From positions 1 to 64,000 of the forward strand of contig JBMNJJ010000002.1 of assembly GCA_050951605.1 (NCBI GenBank): DNA of 64,000 bases, read 5' to 3'. The translations under genes and the position numbers were made by a program. Positions 17,827 to 26,852 of the stretch are shown here, piece after piece. The notes below the pieces were generated by a model that saw only the letters and a list, made by a program, of their open reading frames with translations, searched no databases and was not told where the DNA came from. Position 1 is the stretch's first letter, and the number at the start of each line of letters is the position of its first letter. Origin of the DNA: DUTS01 sp050951605. Lineage in GTDB: Bacteria; Bacillota; Peptococcia; DRI-13; DTU073.

Positions 17827-18507
17827 ATGATTCAGATATTTAATGTTTCTAAAACATATAAAGGTGAAGTTGCGGTAGAGGCACTTAAAAATATAAATTT
17901 ACATATTAAAAGGGGCGAGTTTGTTTTTTTGGTAGGTCCGAGTGGTGCCGGAAAATCTACTTTAACGCGTTTATTAATCAGGGAAGAATTGCCTACTGAA
18001 GGGCAAATTATGGTTAACGGGAAAAGTCTTTTAAGGTTACGGGAGAGGGAGATCCCTTATTATCGTCGCAAGATTGGCTTTATTTTCCAAGATTTTCGTT
18101 TGTTGATGGAAAGAACTGTTTATGAAAATGTAGCTTTTGCTATGGAAGCGATTGAGATACCTAAACATGAAGTGAAAGAACAGGTCCCGGCAATATTAAG
18201 AATGGTTGGTTTAGAGGACAAGCTTAATTCTTACCCTTATCAACTTTCGGGGGGACAACAGCAGAGGGTTTGTATAGCACGTGCTATTGTCAATAATCCG
18301 CTGGTGGTTATTGCCGATGAGCCTACGGGGAATTTAGACCCTGATACTTCTTGGGAGGTAATGAATCTTTTACAAGCTATTAACAAAAGAGGTACTACAG
18401 TAATCACGGCAACACATGATCGCGAGATGGTCAATAGAATGCAGAAACGTGTAATTGCCCTTGAAGCCGGTCGCCTTGTGCGTGATGAAGAAAGGGGCGA
18501 GTACTAA
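17827..18507 (+). CDS. ftsE: Cell-division ATP-binding protein FtsE
   Basis: A 226-residue ABC ATPase with Walker A GPSGAGKSTLTRLLIREE, signature LSGGQQQRVCIARAIV and Walker B LVVIADEPTGNLDP. FtsE pairs with FtsX to transmit an ATP-driven conformational change across the membrane that activates peptidoglycan hydrolases; in B. subtilis FtsEX also affects entry into sporulation. The ftsX start codon follows the stop without a gap and the EnvC/PcsB-like gene comes next, giving a three-gene unit. The start is ATG 17827 behind TTTGAGGTGG. Confidence 0.96.
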   Translation: MIQIFNVSKTYKGEVAVEALKNINLHIKRGEFVFLVGPSGAGKSTLTRLLIREELPTEGQIMVNGKSLLRLREREIPYYRRKIGFIFQDFRLLMERTVYENVAFAMEAIEIPKHEVKEQVPAILRMVGLEDKLNSYPYQLSGGQQQRVCIARAIVNNPLVVIADEPTGNLDPDTSWEVMNLLQAINKRGTTVITATHDREMVNRMQKRVIALEAGRLVRDEERGEY

Positions 18508-19395
18508 GTGAGGTTAAGTAGTTTAGAGTATGCCTTTCGCGATGCGCTTCGTTCTATGAAAAGAAATAAGGTCATGTGTATAGCCTCAATAGCAACGGTA
18601 GCCGTTTCTTTACTTATTTTAGGTTGTGCTTGGCTTTTAGTTTTGAATTCTCAACATTTGGCTAATGTGATGGAATCAGAGTTGGAGATTAATGCTTATA
18701 TTAAAGAAGATGTCACACGGGAAGATGCGCTTAATTTACGCCGGAAGTTTGAAGCTATTGGTGGTGTAGCTCAAGTAACTTTTATTTCGAAAGAAGAAGG
18801 GTTAAAGGGATTACAGAAACGTTTTGGTGAGGACACCAGTATTCTTGAAGCTTTAGGAGGAAAAAACCCTCTCCCGGATATGTATCGGCTTAAAGCGAAA
18901 ATAGCAGAAGAAGTTCCACGTATTGCTGGTGAGGTTGATAAAATTCCCGAAGTGGAGAATGTCAGATATGGGCAAGGCTTAGTGGAAAGGCTTTTGGCTT
19001 TAACTAATTGGATGCGGACTGTAGGTATAGTCATAGTAGTTGTGATTGGTCTTGCTGCCATCTTTTTAATAGCTACTAGTATTAGAATTACTGTTTTTGC
19101 CCGGCGTCGAGAGATTGGAATTATGAAGTTGGTAGGGGCTACTGACTGGTATATTCGTTGGCCTTTCTTTCTGGAAGGGATGATGGTAGGTTTAGTGGGG
19201 GCTGTTTTAGCTGTTCTTGCTTTACATGTTTTTTATGCTAATCTTGTAAAAAATGTGGTGTTGACGTTAAATTTCTTGCCGATTTTACGTGATACAAATA
19301 TTATTTTAAATGTTTATAAATGGCTCCTTTTAATCGGAACATTTTTAGGGGCTGTAGGTAGTGCTATCAGTCTTCGCCGTTTTTTAAAAGTATAA
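18508..19395 (+). CDS. ftsX: Cell-division membrane protein FtsX
   Basis: A 295-residue FtsX with four transmembrane segments (about residues 22-44, 172-195, 222-245, 265-288). A large extracellular domain between the first two (about 50-165) is the part that contacts the peptidoglycan hydrolase or activator. The conserved cytoplasmic stretch RRREIGIMKLVGATDWYIRW is present. The GTG start abuts the ftsE stop, so the two are translationally coupled. Its likely extracellular partner is the coiled-coil LytM protein encoded next. Confidence 0.95.
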   Translation: MRLSSLEYAFRDALRSMKRNKVMCIASIATVAVSLLILGCAWLLVLNSQHLANVMESELEINAYIKEDVTREDALNLRRKFEAIGGVAQVTFISKEEGLKGLQKRFGEDTSILEALGGKNPLPDMYRLKAKIAEEVPRIAGEVDKIPEVENVRYGQGLVERLLALTNWMRTVGIVIVVVIGLAAIFLIATSIRITVFARRREIGIMKLVGATDWYIRWPFFLEGMMVGLVGAVLAVLALHVFYANLVKNVVLTLNFLPILRDTNIILNVYKWLLLIGTFLGAVGSAISLRRFLKV

Positions 19396-19416
19396 GTTGT
19401 CGGGAGGGAAAAAGAG

Positions 19417-20580
19417 GTGTGCTTTGTAAAAAAACATAGCTGCTGTAAAGTGTTGGTCTGGGGAATGGCTATCTTGTTTTTATTTTTAGCACAGCCTCTA
19501 GGGGCCACGACAGATACAGAGATAGATAAAAAGATGGAAGAATTGCAAGAAATTACGGAAGCAATTGAACGGTTTGAAAAATTATATAATCAAAAAGAAC
19601 AGGAAAAACGTCAAGTTTTAGGACAGCTTAGGCAGTTAGAGAATAATATTGATGTCTTAGGAAGAGATGTTACTAATCTGCATGTACAAATCAACACGAC
19701 AGAGAAACTTTTACAAGTTGCGCGGCAAGAAATAAATAAAACGGGTGCTTTAGTAGAAGAAAGGACAGAATATTTTAATCAACGTTTAAATGAGATTTAT
19801 CAACAGGGGGAGGTAAGTTTTTTAGCTGTTCTTTTACAGGCTACAAGTGTGACCGATTTTTTAACACGGTTTGATTTTATGCAAAAAATAGCGGAGAACG
19901 ATGTTCATAATTTAAAAGAGTTAGAGCAGGCAAGACAGAAACTTGTGGAAAAAGAAGCGGACCTGCAAGAAAAGGCCGATAATTATAGTTTTCTTAAAAC
20001 ACAAAAGGAACATAAACAACGTCAGATGGAATTGCAGTCTAGGCAGAAGAATAATCTTTTAAAGACAATTGAACAACAAAAGAGTGAATATTCGCGTTCA
20101 ATAGATGAACTCGATCAGGTTCGTAAAAGTTTAGATAAGTTTATTCGAGAATGGCAGGCTAGTCATCAAGAAGCATATATGGGTTCCGGAAAGATGGGAT
20201 GGCCGCTTCCTGGTTATAGTAGAATTACATCAAAATTCGGGTATAGAATTCATCCTCTTTTTAAGAAAAAAAGTTTTCATGCAGGTATTGATATAGCAGC
20301 TCCTACGGGGACACCTGTACGTGCTTCGGAAAATGGTCGGGTGATTTATGTAGGTAATAAAGGTGGGTATGGTCAGGCAATTATTCTTGACCATGGAGGT
20401 GGTATTTCTACACAATATTCTCATCTTAGTGCCTATTTAGTTAAAGCAGGTGATTTAGTTTTAAAGGGTGACTCGATTGGTAAAATTGGTAGTAGCGGGT
20501 GGAGTACCGGTCCACATTTGGATTTTATTATTCGTGTCAATGGTGAACCTCAAAATCCATTAAACTATGTTAAACCATAG
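19417..20580 (+). CDS. EnvC/PcsB-like murein hydrolase activator with altered LytM site
   Basis: A 387-residue exported protein: an N-terminal signal peptide (about residues 1-30), a long coiled coil (about 35-245, KMEELQEITEAIERFEKLYN and onward) and a C-terminal LytM/M23 domain (about 265-385, FHAGIDIAAPTGTPVRASEN). The layout matches EnvC- or PcsB-type partners of FtsEX, and it lies directly after ftsX. In M23 endopeptidases the zinc is held by HxxxD and HxH. HAGID is intact here, but the second motif reads GPHLDF instead of GPHLHF, so one histidine ligand is aspartate. This may be a catalytically weak or dead activator like EnvC. GTG 19417 follows CGGGAGGG. Confidence 0.9.
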   Translation: MCFVKKHSCCKVLVWGMAILFLFLAQPLGATTDTEIDKKMEELQEITEAIERFEKLYNQKEQEKRQVLGQLRQLENNIDVLGRDVTNLHVQINTTEKLLQVARQEINKTGALVEERTEYFNQRLNEIYQQGEVSFLAVLLQATSVTDFLTRFDFMQKIAENDVHNLKELEQARQKLVEKEADLQEKADNYSFLKTQKEHKQRQMELQSRQKNNLLKTIEQQKSEYSRSIDELDQVRKSLDKFIREWQASHQEAYMGSGKMGWPLPGYSRITSKFGYRIHPLFKKKSFHAGIDIAAPTGTPVRASENGRVIYVGNKGGYGQAIILDHGGGISTQYSHLSAYLVKAGDLVLKGDSIGKIGSSGWSTGPHLDFIIRVNGEPQNPLNYVKP

Positions 20581-20645
20581 CAAGATTGTGATGGTTCTTG
20601 TGCTTGCTTTCATCAACAAAATGTTTTGGTGACATTTCGGCTGAG

Positions 20646-20676
20646 AAAAAGACGGGAGAGTTTCTCTTGTCTTTTT
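20646..20676 (+). terminator. Intrinsic terminator of the ftsE-ftsX unit
   Basis: AAAAAGAC and GTCTTTTT flank an inner GAGA/TCTC pairing; a T-rich tract follows. Confidence 0.8.
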
Positions 20677-20753
20677 CTTGTTTTTCCATACTTAATATTA
20701 TAAGATGAGAATATATATTAATGAAAAGGTAATTATGACTATGGAAGGACTTT

Positions 20754-21917
20754 ATGGGGCTAATTGAGGTGAAAGGTTTGTTAGAAAATCGTAAGATATT
20801 AAAAGATATTTTTGTGGTTTTAGTTGTAATTAGTTTTATGGTCACAGCATTGGTGGGCGTTTTTTTTATTACTAATTATCAAAGTATCGGCAAAATGTTG
20901 GAAGTAGCGGCAGTGATTAAAACTCAATATCTTAAAGACGTGTCCGTTAAGCAGATGATGGCAGGTGCGGTACGGGGAATGGTTGAATCCTTAGATGACC
21001 CTTATTCTGTGTATATGGATAAAGAGGAGTATCACGAGTTTCGTCAGCATATTGAAGGTTCTATTGGTGGAATTGGGATATATGTAAGTGTAAAAGATGA
21101 TAAATTTGTTGTGTTTTCGGTAATTGAAAATACTCCTGCCAGTAAGGTGGGATTGCAAAAAGGTGATGTTATATTTAAGGTTAATCATAAATTAGCCAGT
21201 GAAATGGATGTTGATGAAGCAGTAGCGAAGATGCGTGGGGAACCGGGAACCCAAGTGGAGATAAGTGTGCTCAGAGAAGGAAAGATTAAGGACTTTACAG
21301 TGATGAGGGATATCATCGATATTCCTACGGTGGAAAGCGAAGTTCTTCCCGAGAAAATAGGTTATTTAAGGCTGAATCTTTTTGCGAGTAATTCTGATGA
21401 GGCTTTGATTGAGCATTTGGGTAAATTGCAGCAAGAAAAAATAGAAGGTCTTATTTTGGATTTAAGGGATAATCCGGGTGGGGATTTAGAAGCGGCTGTA
21501 AATATTGCTAGGTTTTTTGTGCCCAAAGGACCTGTCGTTCATATTGTGGATAAGAATGGGCGAACTGAAAGTATGATTAATAATCGACCGGTAAAGTTGG
21601 GTGTGCCAGTAGTTGTTTTGATTAATGGGGGTAGTGCCAGTGCCTCTGAAGTTTTAGCAGGAGCAATCAAAGATACAAACTCTGGTATTTTAATTGGGGA
21701 AAAATCTTATGGCAAAGCCTTAGTACAGGTGCTTATCGAGATGAGAGGTAAAGATGCCGTGAAATTGACTACAGCCAAATATTTAACACCGAATAAACAT
21801 GATATTCAGGCAAAGGGTATTAAACCTGATTTAGAGGTAATTTGGGAAGATGAGGAACGAGAGGATCCTCAATTAAAGAAAGCGTTGGAAGTTTTACAAA
21901 AACAATTAGGGCAATAA
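20754..21917 (+). CDS. S41 family carboxy-terminal processing protease (CtpA/CtpB type)
   Basis: A 387-residue membrane-anchored serine protease. One transmembrane helix (about residues 20-42) is followed by a PDZ domain (about 98-178, GIGIYVSVKDDKFVVFSVIE, NTPASKVGLQKGDVIFKV) and the S41 catalytic domain (about 190-365). Catalytic Ser lies in NGGSASASEVLAGA and the general-base Lys in GEKSYGKALVQ. CtpB in Bacillus cleaves SpoIVFA to activate a sporulation sigma-factor pathway; this copy precedes a MinJ-like gene exactly as B. subtilis ctpB does, so a sporulation role is plausible but inferred. The start is ATG 20754, with no strong ribosome-binding site. Confidence 0.92.
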   Translation: MGLIEVKGLLENRKILKDIFVVLVVISFMVTALVGVFFITNYQSIGKMLEVAAVIKTQYLKDVSVKQMMAGAVRGMVESLDDPYSVYMDKEEYHEFRQHIEGSIGGIGIYVSVKDDKFVVFSVIENTPASKVGLQKGDVIFKVNHKLASEMDVDEAVAKMRGEPGTQVEISVLREGKIKDFTVMRDIIDIPTVESEVLPEKIGYLRLNLFASNSDEALIEHLGKLQQEKIEGLILDLRDNPGGDLEAAVNIARFFVPKGPVVHIVDKNGRTESMINNRPVKLGVPVVVLINGGSASASEVLAGAIKDTNSGILIGEKSYGKALVQVLIEMRGKDAVKLTTAKYLTPNKHDIQAKGIKPDLEVIWEDEEREDPQLKKALEVLQKQLGQ

Positions 21918-21948
21918 ACACTGGATTATTTGGGAGGAGAGGGATTAA

Positions 21949-23208
21949 GTGTTTCCTATTTTTGATTTTTTACCTCTAGTCCTGACAAGTTTTTTTTCTA
22001 TATTGGGGAAAGCTGTGTTCTGGATTCCGTTAATTATTGTCGGACTGTTGTATAGAAAAATGACAAAAACATCGCTCTATTTGTTTGGAACGCCAGGGGA
22101 ATCCCCCTGGCGTTTAACGCTAATCGCAGCTTTATTTGGATTGTTGGGCGGTTTTTTAGGAAGCTGTCTCTTAATCTTTATCGGTATTTCTGTTAATGAG
22201 ATCGGGGGAATTTATTTACTTCTTACTGCATTAGGTTTAATGCTGATTCAGCAGCGTTTTTTGTGTTTCGCTTATGCCGGGGGAGTTCTTTCATTATGTT
22301 CATTGATTTTAGGCTTCCCTCAGATTAATGTGCCGCAGGTGATGGCTTTAGTTGCTGTCTTACATTTGGTAGAGGCTTTACTTATTTATTTTACGGGCAG
22401 TATTGCTGTGTTACCGGTCTATGTAGCTACAAAAGAAGGTCGTATTGTGGGTGGTTATAATCTACAAAAGTTTTGGCCCATGCCTTTGATAGTTCTTTTT
22501 GCCGGTGTTTACCCTGACCCTGAAATTATTAAAGGTATTGTCAGTATGCCGGAGTGGTGGCCTTTATTAAAACCGAGCTTTACAGTTTTAGAGGGAGAGA
22601 TGGTCTATAGTCTTTTGGCCATACCGGCAGTATTGGGTTATGGGGATGTAGCTATTTCCCTGACTCCGCGGGAGAAAACACGGTTAGCCGGTTGGGAGTT
22701 GGCCGGGTATAGTGTGTTGCTTCTTTTTTTAGCAATTGGGGCTAGTTATGATCCGTTTTTAGCTTATCCGGCAGCACTTTTTGGACCGTTAGGACATGAG
22801 CTGGTTATTTATCTGGGGCGGAAACGCGAAGCCAGTCAAGAACCTATCTTTGTTTCATCAACGAGAGGGATAAAACTTCTTTATGTGCAGAGGAAGAGCC
22901 CTTTGGCGAAAGTGGGGGTTAAGGCAGGAGATATTCTCTTAACCTTGAATGGTGTGGCTATTCATGAAAATAGAGAGAGCAGGGAGGTAATAGCAGGACT
23001 GCCGGAAGGGACAACAACGCTAGAGTTAGAGTATCTGGCAGCGGCTAATGGTGAGCAAAAAAAGGTAGTGGTTGAAATAGAAAAAGGCGATTCACTGGGC
23101 TATATTCCCGTACCGGAGTGGCATACAGGGGCGTATCTGCAAGTTGCTACCTCTGTTAGCCCGCTTAAAAATTGGTGGAAGAAGCTGGTCAAGAGATTTA
23201 AGGCGTGA
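21949..23208 (+). CDS. MinJ-like multi-pass membrane protein with C-terminal PDZ domain
   Basis: A 419-residue protein with about eight transmembrane segments (residues about 5-290) and a C-terminal cytoplasmic PDZ domain (about 300-385, GIKLLYVQRKSPLAKVGVKA, GDILLTLNGVAIHE). The architecture and position after the CtpA/B-type gene match B. subtilis MinJ, which links DivIVA at the poles to MinD in division-site selection. No minCD or divIVA is in the window, so the role rests on architecture and gene order. The GTG start at 21949 follows GGGAGGAGAGGG. Confidence 0.8.
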   Translation: MFPIFDFLPLVLTSFFSILGKAVFWIPLIIVGLLYRKMTKTSLYLFGTPGESPWRLTLIAALFGLLGGFLGSCLLIFIGISVNEIGGIYLLLTALGLMLIQQRFLCFAYAGGVLSLCSLILGFPQINVPQVMALVAVLHLVEALLIYFTGSIAVLPVYVATKEGRIVGGYNLQKFWPMPLIVLFAGVYPDPEIIKGIVSMPEWWPLLKPSFTVLEGEMVYSLLAIPAVLGYGDVAISLTPREKTRLAGWELAGYSVLLLFLAIGASYDPFLAYPAALFGPLGHELVIYLGRKREASQEPIFVSSTRGIKLLYVQRKSPLAKVGVKAGDILLTLNGVAIHENRESREVIAGLPEGTTTLELEYLAAANGEQKKVVVEIEKGDSLGYIPVPEWHTGAYLQVATSVSPLKNWWKKLVKRFKA

Positions 23209-23254
23209 AAATTATTTAAAATCAAACAACGGAATTTTCACAAAAGAGGGGAAG

Positions 23255-23285
23255 TTTACACTATTGTGACTTTTTATGTTATAAT
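23255..23285 (+). promoter_or_regulatory. Probable promoter of the hypothetical gene at 23411
   Basis: A perfect TATAAT (23280-23285) lies 19 bases downstream of TTTACA (23255-23260). The spacing is long, so the -35 assignment is tentative. Confidence 0.5.
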
Positions 23286-23410
23286 AGATAATTAGGAATA
23301 GAATTTTATTATTCCGAGTTAAGGAAATTGTTGAGGAAGAGACGGAAGCAGCTGTTTCTGAGTATGAGGTAGAAAAACGAATTAATGCATTTGTCAAAAA
23401 GTTTAATAAG

Positions 23411-24223
23411 ATGGTCAAACAGATAGAGATTAATAAGAAAATCAGAAAAGATGTGGAGAAGGATCTTAATGCCTTGAAAAAAATAGCCTTAAATGAAATT
23501 AAGGATAAAAGCGGGGGAGGTCCTTTGTTCCCCGGCAGAAGAGAAAAGATGTTTAATAAATATGGTGGAAAAACTGCCCCTGAAGTGGTTTATAAAATAG
23601 CAAAAGTTTTTAACGTTCGGTATAATCATGCACAATCAAATGATGCCTTGTGGATTAATTTAAACGTCGATTTTTTTGAGTATAGGGCTTTAAATGATGA
23701 AGAATTAACAGATTTGAAAAGATTAGAAGAGAAAGCTAAGTCTTTAAACGCGGAGCGTGTTGCGCAAAAAGCGAAGGAAATTCAGCAGGAATTGTTGGAA
23801 GAAGAAAAATATTTAGACGGAATAGTACAAAGTACGAACCCCGATAATTATAGGTTTAAATTATTTGGCGGGGGAGAAAAAGCAGGGGCTAATTTTGGTA
23901 ATGACTATTATGATGCCAAGCTATTACTTGAAGATAAACTAGCATTGTATGAAGAAGAAGGTAGACCAGATTTATTACAGACTTATAATCTGTGCTTGGA
24001 AGAATTAAGAGGTCAGCCTGATAGAGTGGAAAAGGCTATTTTATTTCTTGAGAAGCAATTAGACCCAAAGAGATCTTTAGAGGAAAAGGCTCAATCTGCT
24101 CAGACCCTGCGTGAAGAACCGCAGAAAGAGAATAAAGATGAGCGGACTCAATATGTTGACGCTCTGCGTAAAAAGCTGGAGAAGGAAAAGACCACGCGAC
24201 CGGCATTTGATCGAGCTATATAA
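23411..24223 (+). CDS. Hypothetical hydrophilic coiled-coil protein, start uncertain
   Basis: I do not recognise this 270-residue (or longer) protein. It is charged, lacks a signal peptide or membrane segment, and is rich in Glu/Lys helices (LKRLEEKAKSLNAERVAQKA). A possible conserved core is around KYGGKTAPEVVYKIAKVFNV and NSNDALWINLN-like residues, and a Gly-rich stretch FKLFGGGEKAGANFGNDYYD. The frame stays open upstream to 23288 with protein-like sequence (RVKEIVEEETEAAVSEYEVE) but contains no ATG, GTG or TTG before ATG 23411, which itself has no ribosome-binding site. Either an ATT codon is used, or the true start has been lost. It is a single gene between its own promoter and a terminator. 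Confidence 0.6.
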   Translation: MVKQIEINKKIRKDVEKDLNALKKIALNEIKDKSGGGPLFPGRREKMFNKYGGKTAPEVVYKIAKVFNVRYNHAQSNDALWINLNVDFFEYRALNDEELTDLKRLEEKAKSLNAERVAQKAKEIQQELLEEEKYLDGIVQSTNPDNYRFKLFGGGEKAGANFGNDYYDAKLLLEDKLALYEEEGRPDLLQTYNLCLEELRGQPDRVEKAILFLEKQLDPKRSLEEKAQSAQTLREEPQKENKDERTQYVDALRKKLEKEKTTRPAFDRAI

Positions 24224-24227
24224 ATTT

Positions 24228-24256
24228 AAAAACGCTCCTCAGGGGGCGTTTTTTTT
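24228..24256 (+). terminator. Intrinsic terminator after the hypothetical gene
   Basis: AAAAACGCTCC and GGGGGCGTTTTT form a short-loop hairpin ending in a run of nine T. Confidence 0.9.
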
Positions 24257-24340
24257 TGGATATATTTGCTAGTTGAGGAGTGTGATATAATATTTTAATA
24301 TAGTTAAAGCATATTCAAGAACGGGATGTGGGGAGACAGG

Positions 24341-26320
24341 ATGAAAAATGGCAAGTTTAAATTAGTTTCGGAATATCAGCCACGGGGTGACCAGCCGCAG
24401 GCGATCGCGGCACTTGTGGAAAATTTTCACCAGGGGATGAAACAACAGGTATTATTGGGGGCTACGGGAACAGGAAAAACTTTTACAATGGCCCATGTGA
24501 TTCAAAAGATGCAGAAACCTACTTTGGTGATTGCTCATAATAAGACTTTGGCAGCTCAATTGTGTAGTGAGTTTAAAGAGTTTTTTCCGGAAAATGCGGT
24601 AGAGTATTTTGTGAGCTATTATGACTATTATCAGCCGGAGGCTTATGTCCCTCACACCGATACTTATATTGAAAAGGATGCTTCGATTAATGAGGAAATA
24701 GAGAAGTTACGTCATTCGGCGACAGCGGCTCTTTTTGAACGTCGTGATGTCATTGTGGTGGCTAGTGTCTCTTGTATCTATGGACTTGGTTCACCGGAAG
24801 AATATCGGGAGCAGACTCTTTCTTTGCGTTTAGGACAGAATATTGAACGTGACTTTATCTTAAAGCGATTGACAGATATTCAGTATGACCGTAATGATTT
24901 TAATTTTACGCGGGGTACGTTTCGGGTGCGGGGGGATGTGGTGGAAATTTTCCCGGCTTCTTATGGTGAAAAAGCAGTACGTGTGGAGTTGTTTGGTGAC
25001 GAGATTGAGCGGATTGTGGAAGTAGATACCTTGACAGGAGAGGTTTTGGCTCAGCGTCGTCATGTCAGTGTTTTTCCTGCAAACCATTATGTTACAGGTA
25101 AAGAAAAGATGGAGCGGGCTTTGGTGACGATTGAACAGGAATTGAAGGAGCGTTTAACTGTTTTGCGCAGGAGGGATAAGTTATTAGAGGCCCAGCGTTT
25201 AGAGCAGCGGACTCGTTATGACTTGGAGATGATGCGGGAGGTAGGTTTTTGTTCCGGGATTGAAAATTATTCGCGACATTTGACAGGGAGAAAACCAGGT
25301 GAACCACCGTATACATTAATTGATTTTTTTCCGCGTGATTTTCTGTTGATGATTGATGAGTCACATGTAACTATTCCTCAGATTGGGGCGATGTATGAAG
25401 GGGATCGGTCGCGGAAAACAACTTTAGTAGAACATGGTTTTCGTTTGCCTTCAGCTTTGGATAATCGACCTTTGCGTTTTGCTGAATTTATGGAGAAGTT
25501 AAATCAGGTTGTTTATGTTTCGGCTACGCCAAGACCTTATGAAGAAGAGCAGAGTGGGACAATAGTCGAGCAGATTAATCGGCCTACCGGTTTATTAGAT
25601 CCTAAGATATTTGTGCGACCGACCAAGGGACAGATTGATGACCTTTTAGAAGAGATTAAGAAACGGGAAGAGAGAAAGGAACGAGTGTTAATTACCACCT
25701 TGACGAAAAAGATGGCCGAAGCACTTACTGATTATCTGCGCGAAATGGGGCTTAAGGTGCGCTATCTTCATTCTGAAGTGAAGACTTTGGAAAGGATGCA
25801 GATTATTAGGGACTTACGTTTAGGGGTTTTTGATGTTTTGGTGGGGATCAACCTTTTGCGAGAGGGCTTAGATTTACCGGAGGTTTCGTTGGTGGCGATT
25901 TTAGATGCGGATAAAGAGGGTTTTTTGCGTTCCGAGCGTTCTCTGATTCAGACCATTGGGCGGGCGGCACGTAATGTGCAGGGTCAGGTCATAATGTACG
26001 CTGATGTCGTTACTGATTCGATGCGGCGAGCTATTGAGGAAACAGAGAGACGGCGGAGGATTCAGAAAGCTTTTAATGAAAAACAGGGGATTGTGCCGCA
26101 GACAGTACAAAAAGAAGTAAGGGACGTACTAGAGGTAACTTTAGTGGCAGAGGAGCAAGAGGAATATCGGGTTGATTTAGCGACAATGCCGCGGGAAGAA
26201 ATCCGGAAGCTGATTGTGCGCTTGGAAAAGGAAATGAAAGAGGCGGCGAAGGAATTAGCCTTTGAGCGGGCTGCGGAATTACGGGATTTGTTGATAGAGT
26301 TAAAGGCACAGCTAAAATGA
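24341..26320 (+). CDS. uvrB: Excinuclease ABC subunit B
   Basis: UvrB is the damage-verifying helicase of nucleotide excision repair. It has Walker A LLGATGTGKTFTMAHVIQKM (about residues 35-50), the beta-hairpin YYDYYQPEAYVPHTDTYIEK that clamps one DNA strand, helicase motif VI IQTIGRAARN and the C-terminal UVR domain (about 622-657, LIVRLEKEMKEAAKELAFER) that binds UvrC. Length 659 is normal. ATG 24341 is preferred because GGGGAGACAGG precedes it. uvrA normally follows directly, but here an MNT-HEPN pair lies between the two. Its leader resembles that of uvrA (27366). Confidence 0.97.
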   Translation: MKNGKFKLVSEYQPRGDQPQAIAALVENFHQGMKQQVLLGATGTGKTFTMAHVIQKMQKPTLVIAHNKTLAAQLCSEFKEFFPENAVEYFVSYYDYYQPEAYVPHTDTYIEKDASINEEIEKLRHSATAALFERRDVIVVASVSCIYGLGSPEEYREQTLSLRLGQNIERDFILKRLTDIQYDRNDFNFTRGTFRVRGDVVEIFPASYGEKAVRVELFGDEIERIVEVDTLTGEVLAQRRHVSVFPANHYVTGKEKMERALVTIEQELKERLTVLRRRDKLLEAQRLEQRTRYDLEMMREVGFCSGIENYSRHLTGRKPGEPPYTLIDFFPRDFLLMIDESHVTIPQIGAMYEGDRSRKTTLVEHGFRLPSALDNRPLRFAEFMEKLNQVVYVSATPRPYEEEQSGTIVEQINRPTGLLDPKIFVRPTKGQIDDLLEEIKKREERKERVLITTLTKKMAEALTDYLREMGLKVRYLHSEVKTLERMQIIRDLRLGVFDVLVGINLLREGLDLPEVSLVAILDADKEGFLRSERSLIQTIGRAARNVQGQVIMYADVVTDSMRRAIEETERRRRIQKAFNEKQGIVPQTVQKEVRDVLEVTLVAEEQEEYRVDLATMPREEIRKLIVRLEKEMKEAAKELAFERAAELRDLLIELKAQLK

Positions 26321-26399
26321 TTAAAAGCAGAGAGTGAATTTTGCCTATCCATGGGATATAATAAAATGAGAAGGCATTTTATGTTTGGGAGTGTATTTA

Positions 26400-26852
26400 A
26401 TGATAAAATTTCAGCAAGTTGATTTTAGTAATTTTGAAGAAAAATTGAAAAAATTAGGGCAGACATTGGAGAAATATGCTCCTGATTTGGTAAGTGCTTA
26501 TTTATTTGGTTCCAGTCACGAAGGGAAAATAACCCCTTTAAGTGATATTGACCTTGCTCTTCTTTTAGAGGATGACCTTCAGGAGGCCCAGATTGAAACT
26601 AAAATTTTGCTAGATGCTATTAAAATATTAGGGACAGAGGAAATTGATTTGCTTAATTTAAATCAAGCTCCTTTGCGTTTTCAATATAGTGTTATCAAAA
26701 GCAAAAGGGTTATTTTTTGCTCGAATCAGGAAAGACGAATTAATTTTGAAACAAGAGTAATCATGAATTATCTTGATTTTGCTCATGTTCGTTATTTATT
26801 TAATCAGGAGTTTTTAAAAAGATTAGGAGTTGGAGGGGCAGGCAATGGATGA
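26400..26852 (+). CDS. mntA: MntA-type nucleotidyltransferase antitoxin
   Basis: A 150-residue minimal nucleotidyltransferase with the defining GSx10DxD motif (LFGSSHEGKITPLSDIDLAL, about residues 37-56). In MNT-HEPN modules this antitoxin uses ATP to AMPylate a tyrosine of the HEPN toxin and so silences it. The following HEPN gene overlaps its last 8 bases, the hallmark of the pair. ATG 26400 is chosen because GGGAG precedes it by 8 bases. The pair splits the usual uvrB-uvrA neighbourhood, so it was probably inserted there. A second, distinct copy of the module lies at 48707-49562. Confidence 0.92.
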   Translation: MIKFQQVDFSNFEEKLKKLGQTLEKYAPDLVSAYLFGSSHEGKITPLSDIDLALLLEDDLQEAQIETKILLDAIKILGTEEIDLLNLNQAPLRFQYSVIKSKRVIFCSNQERRINFETRVIMNYLDFAHVRYLFNQEFLKRLGVGGAGNG

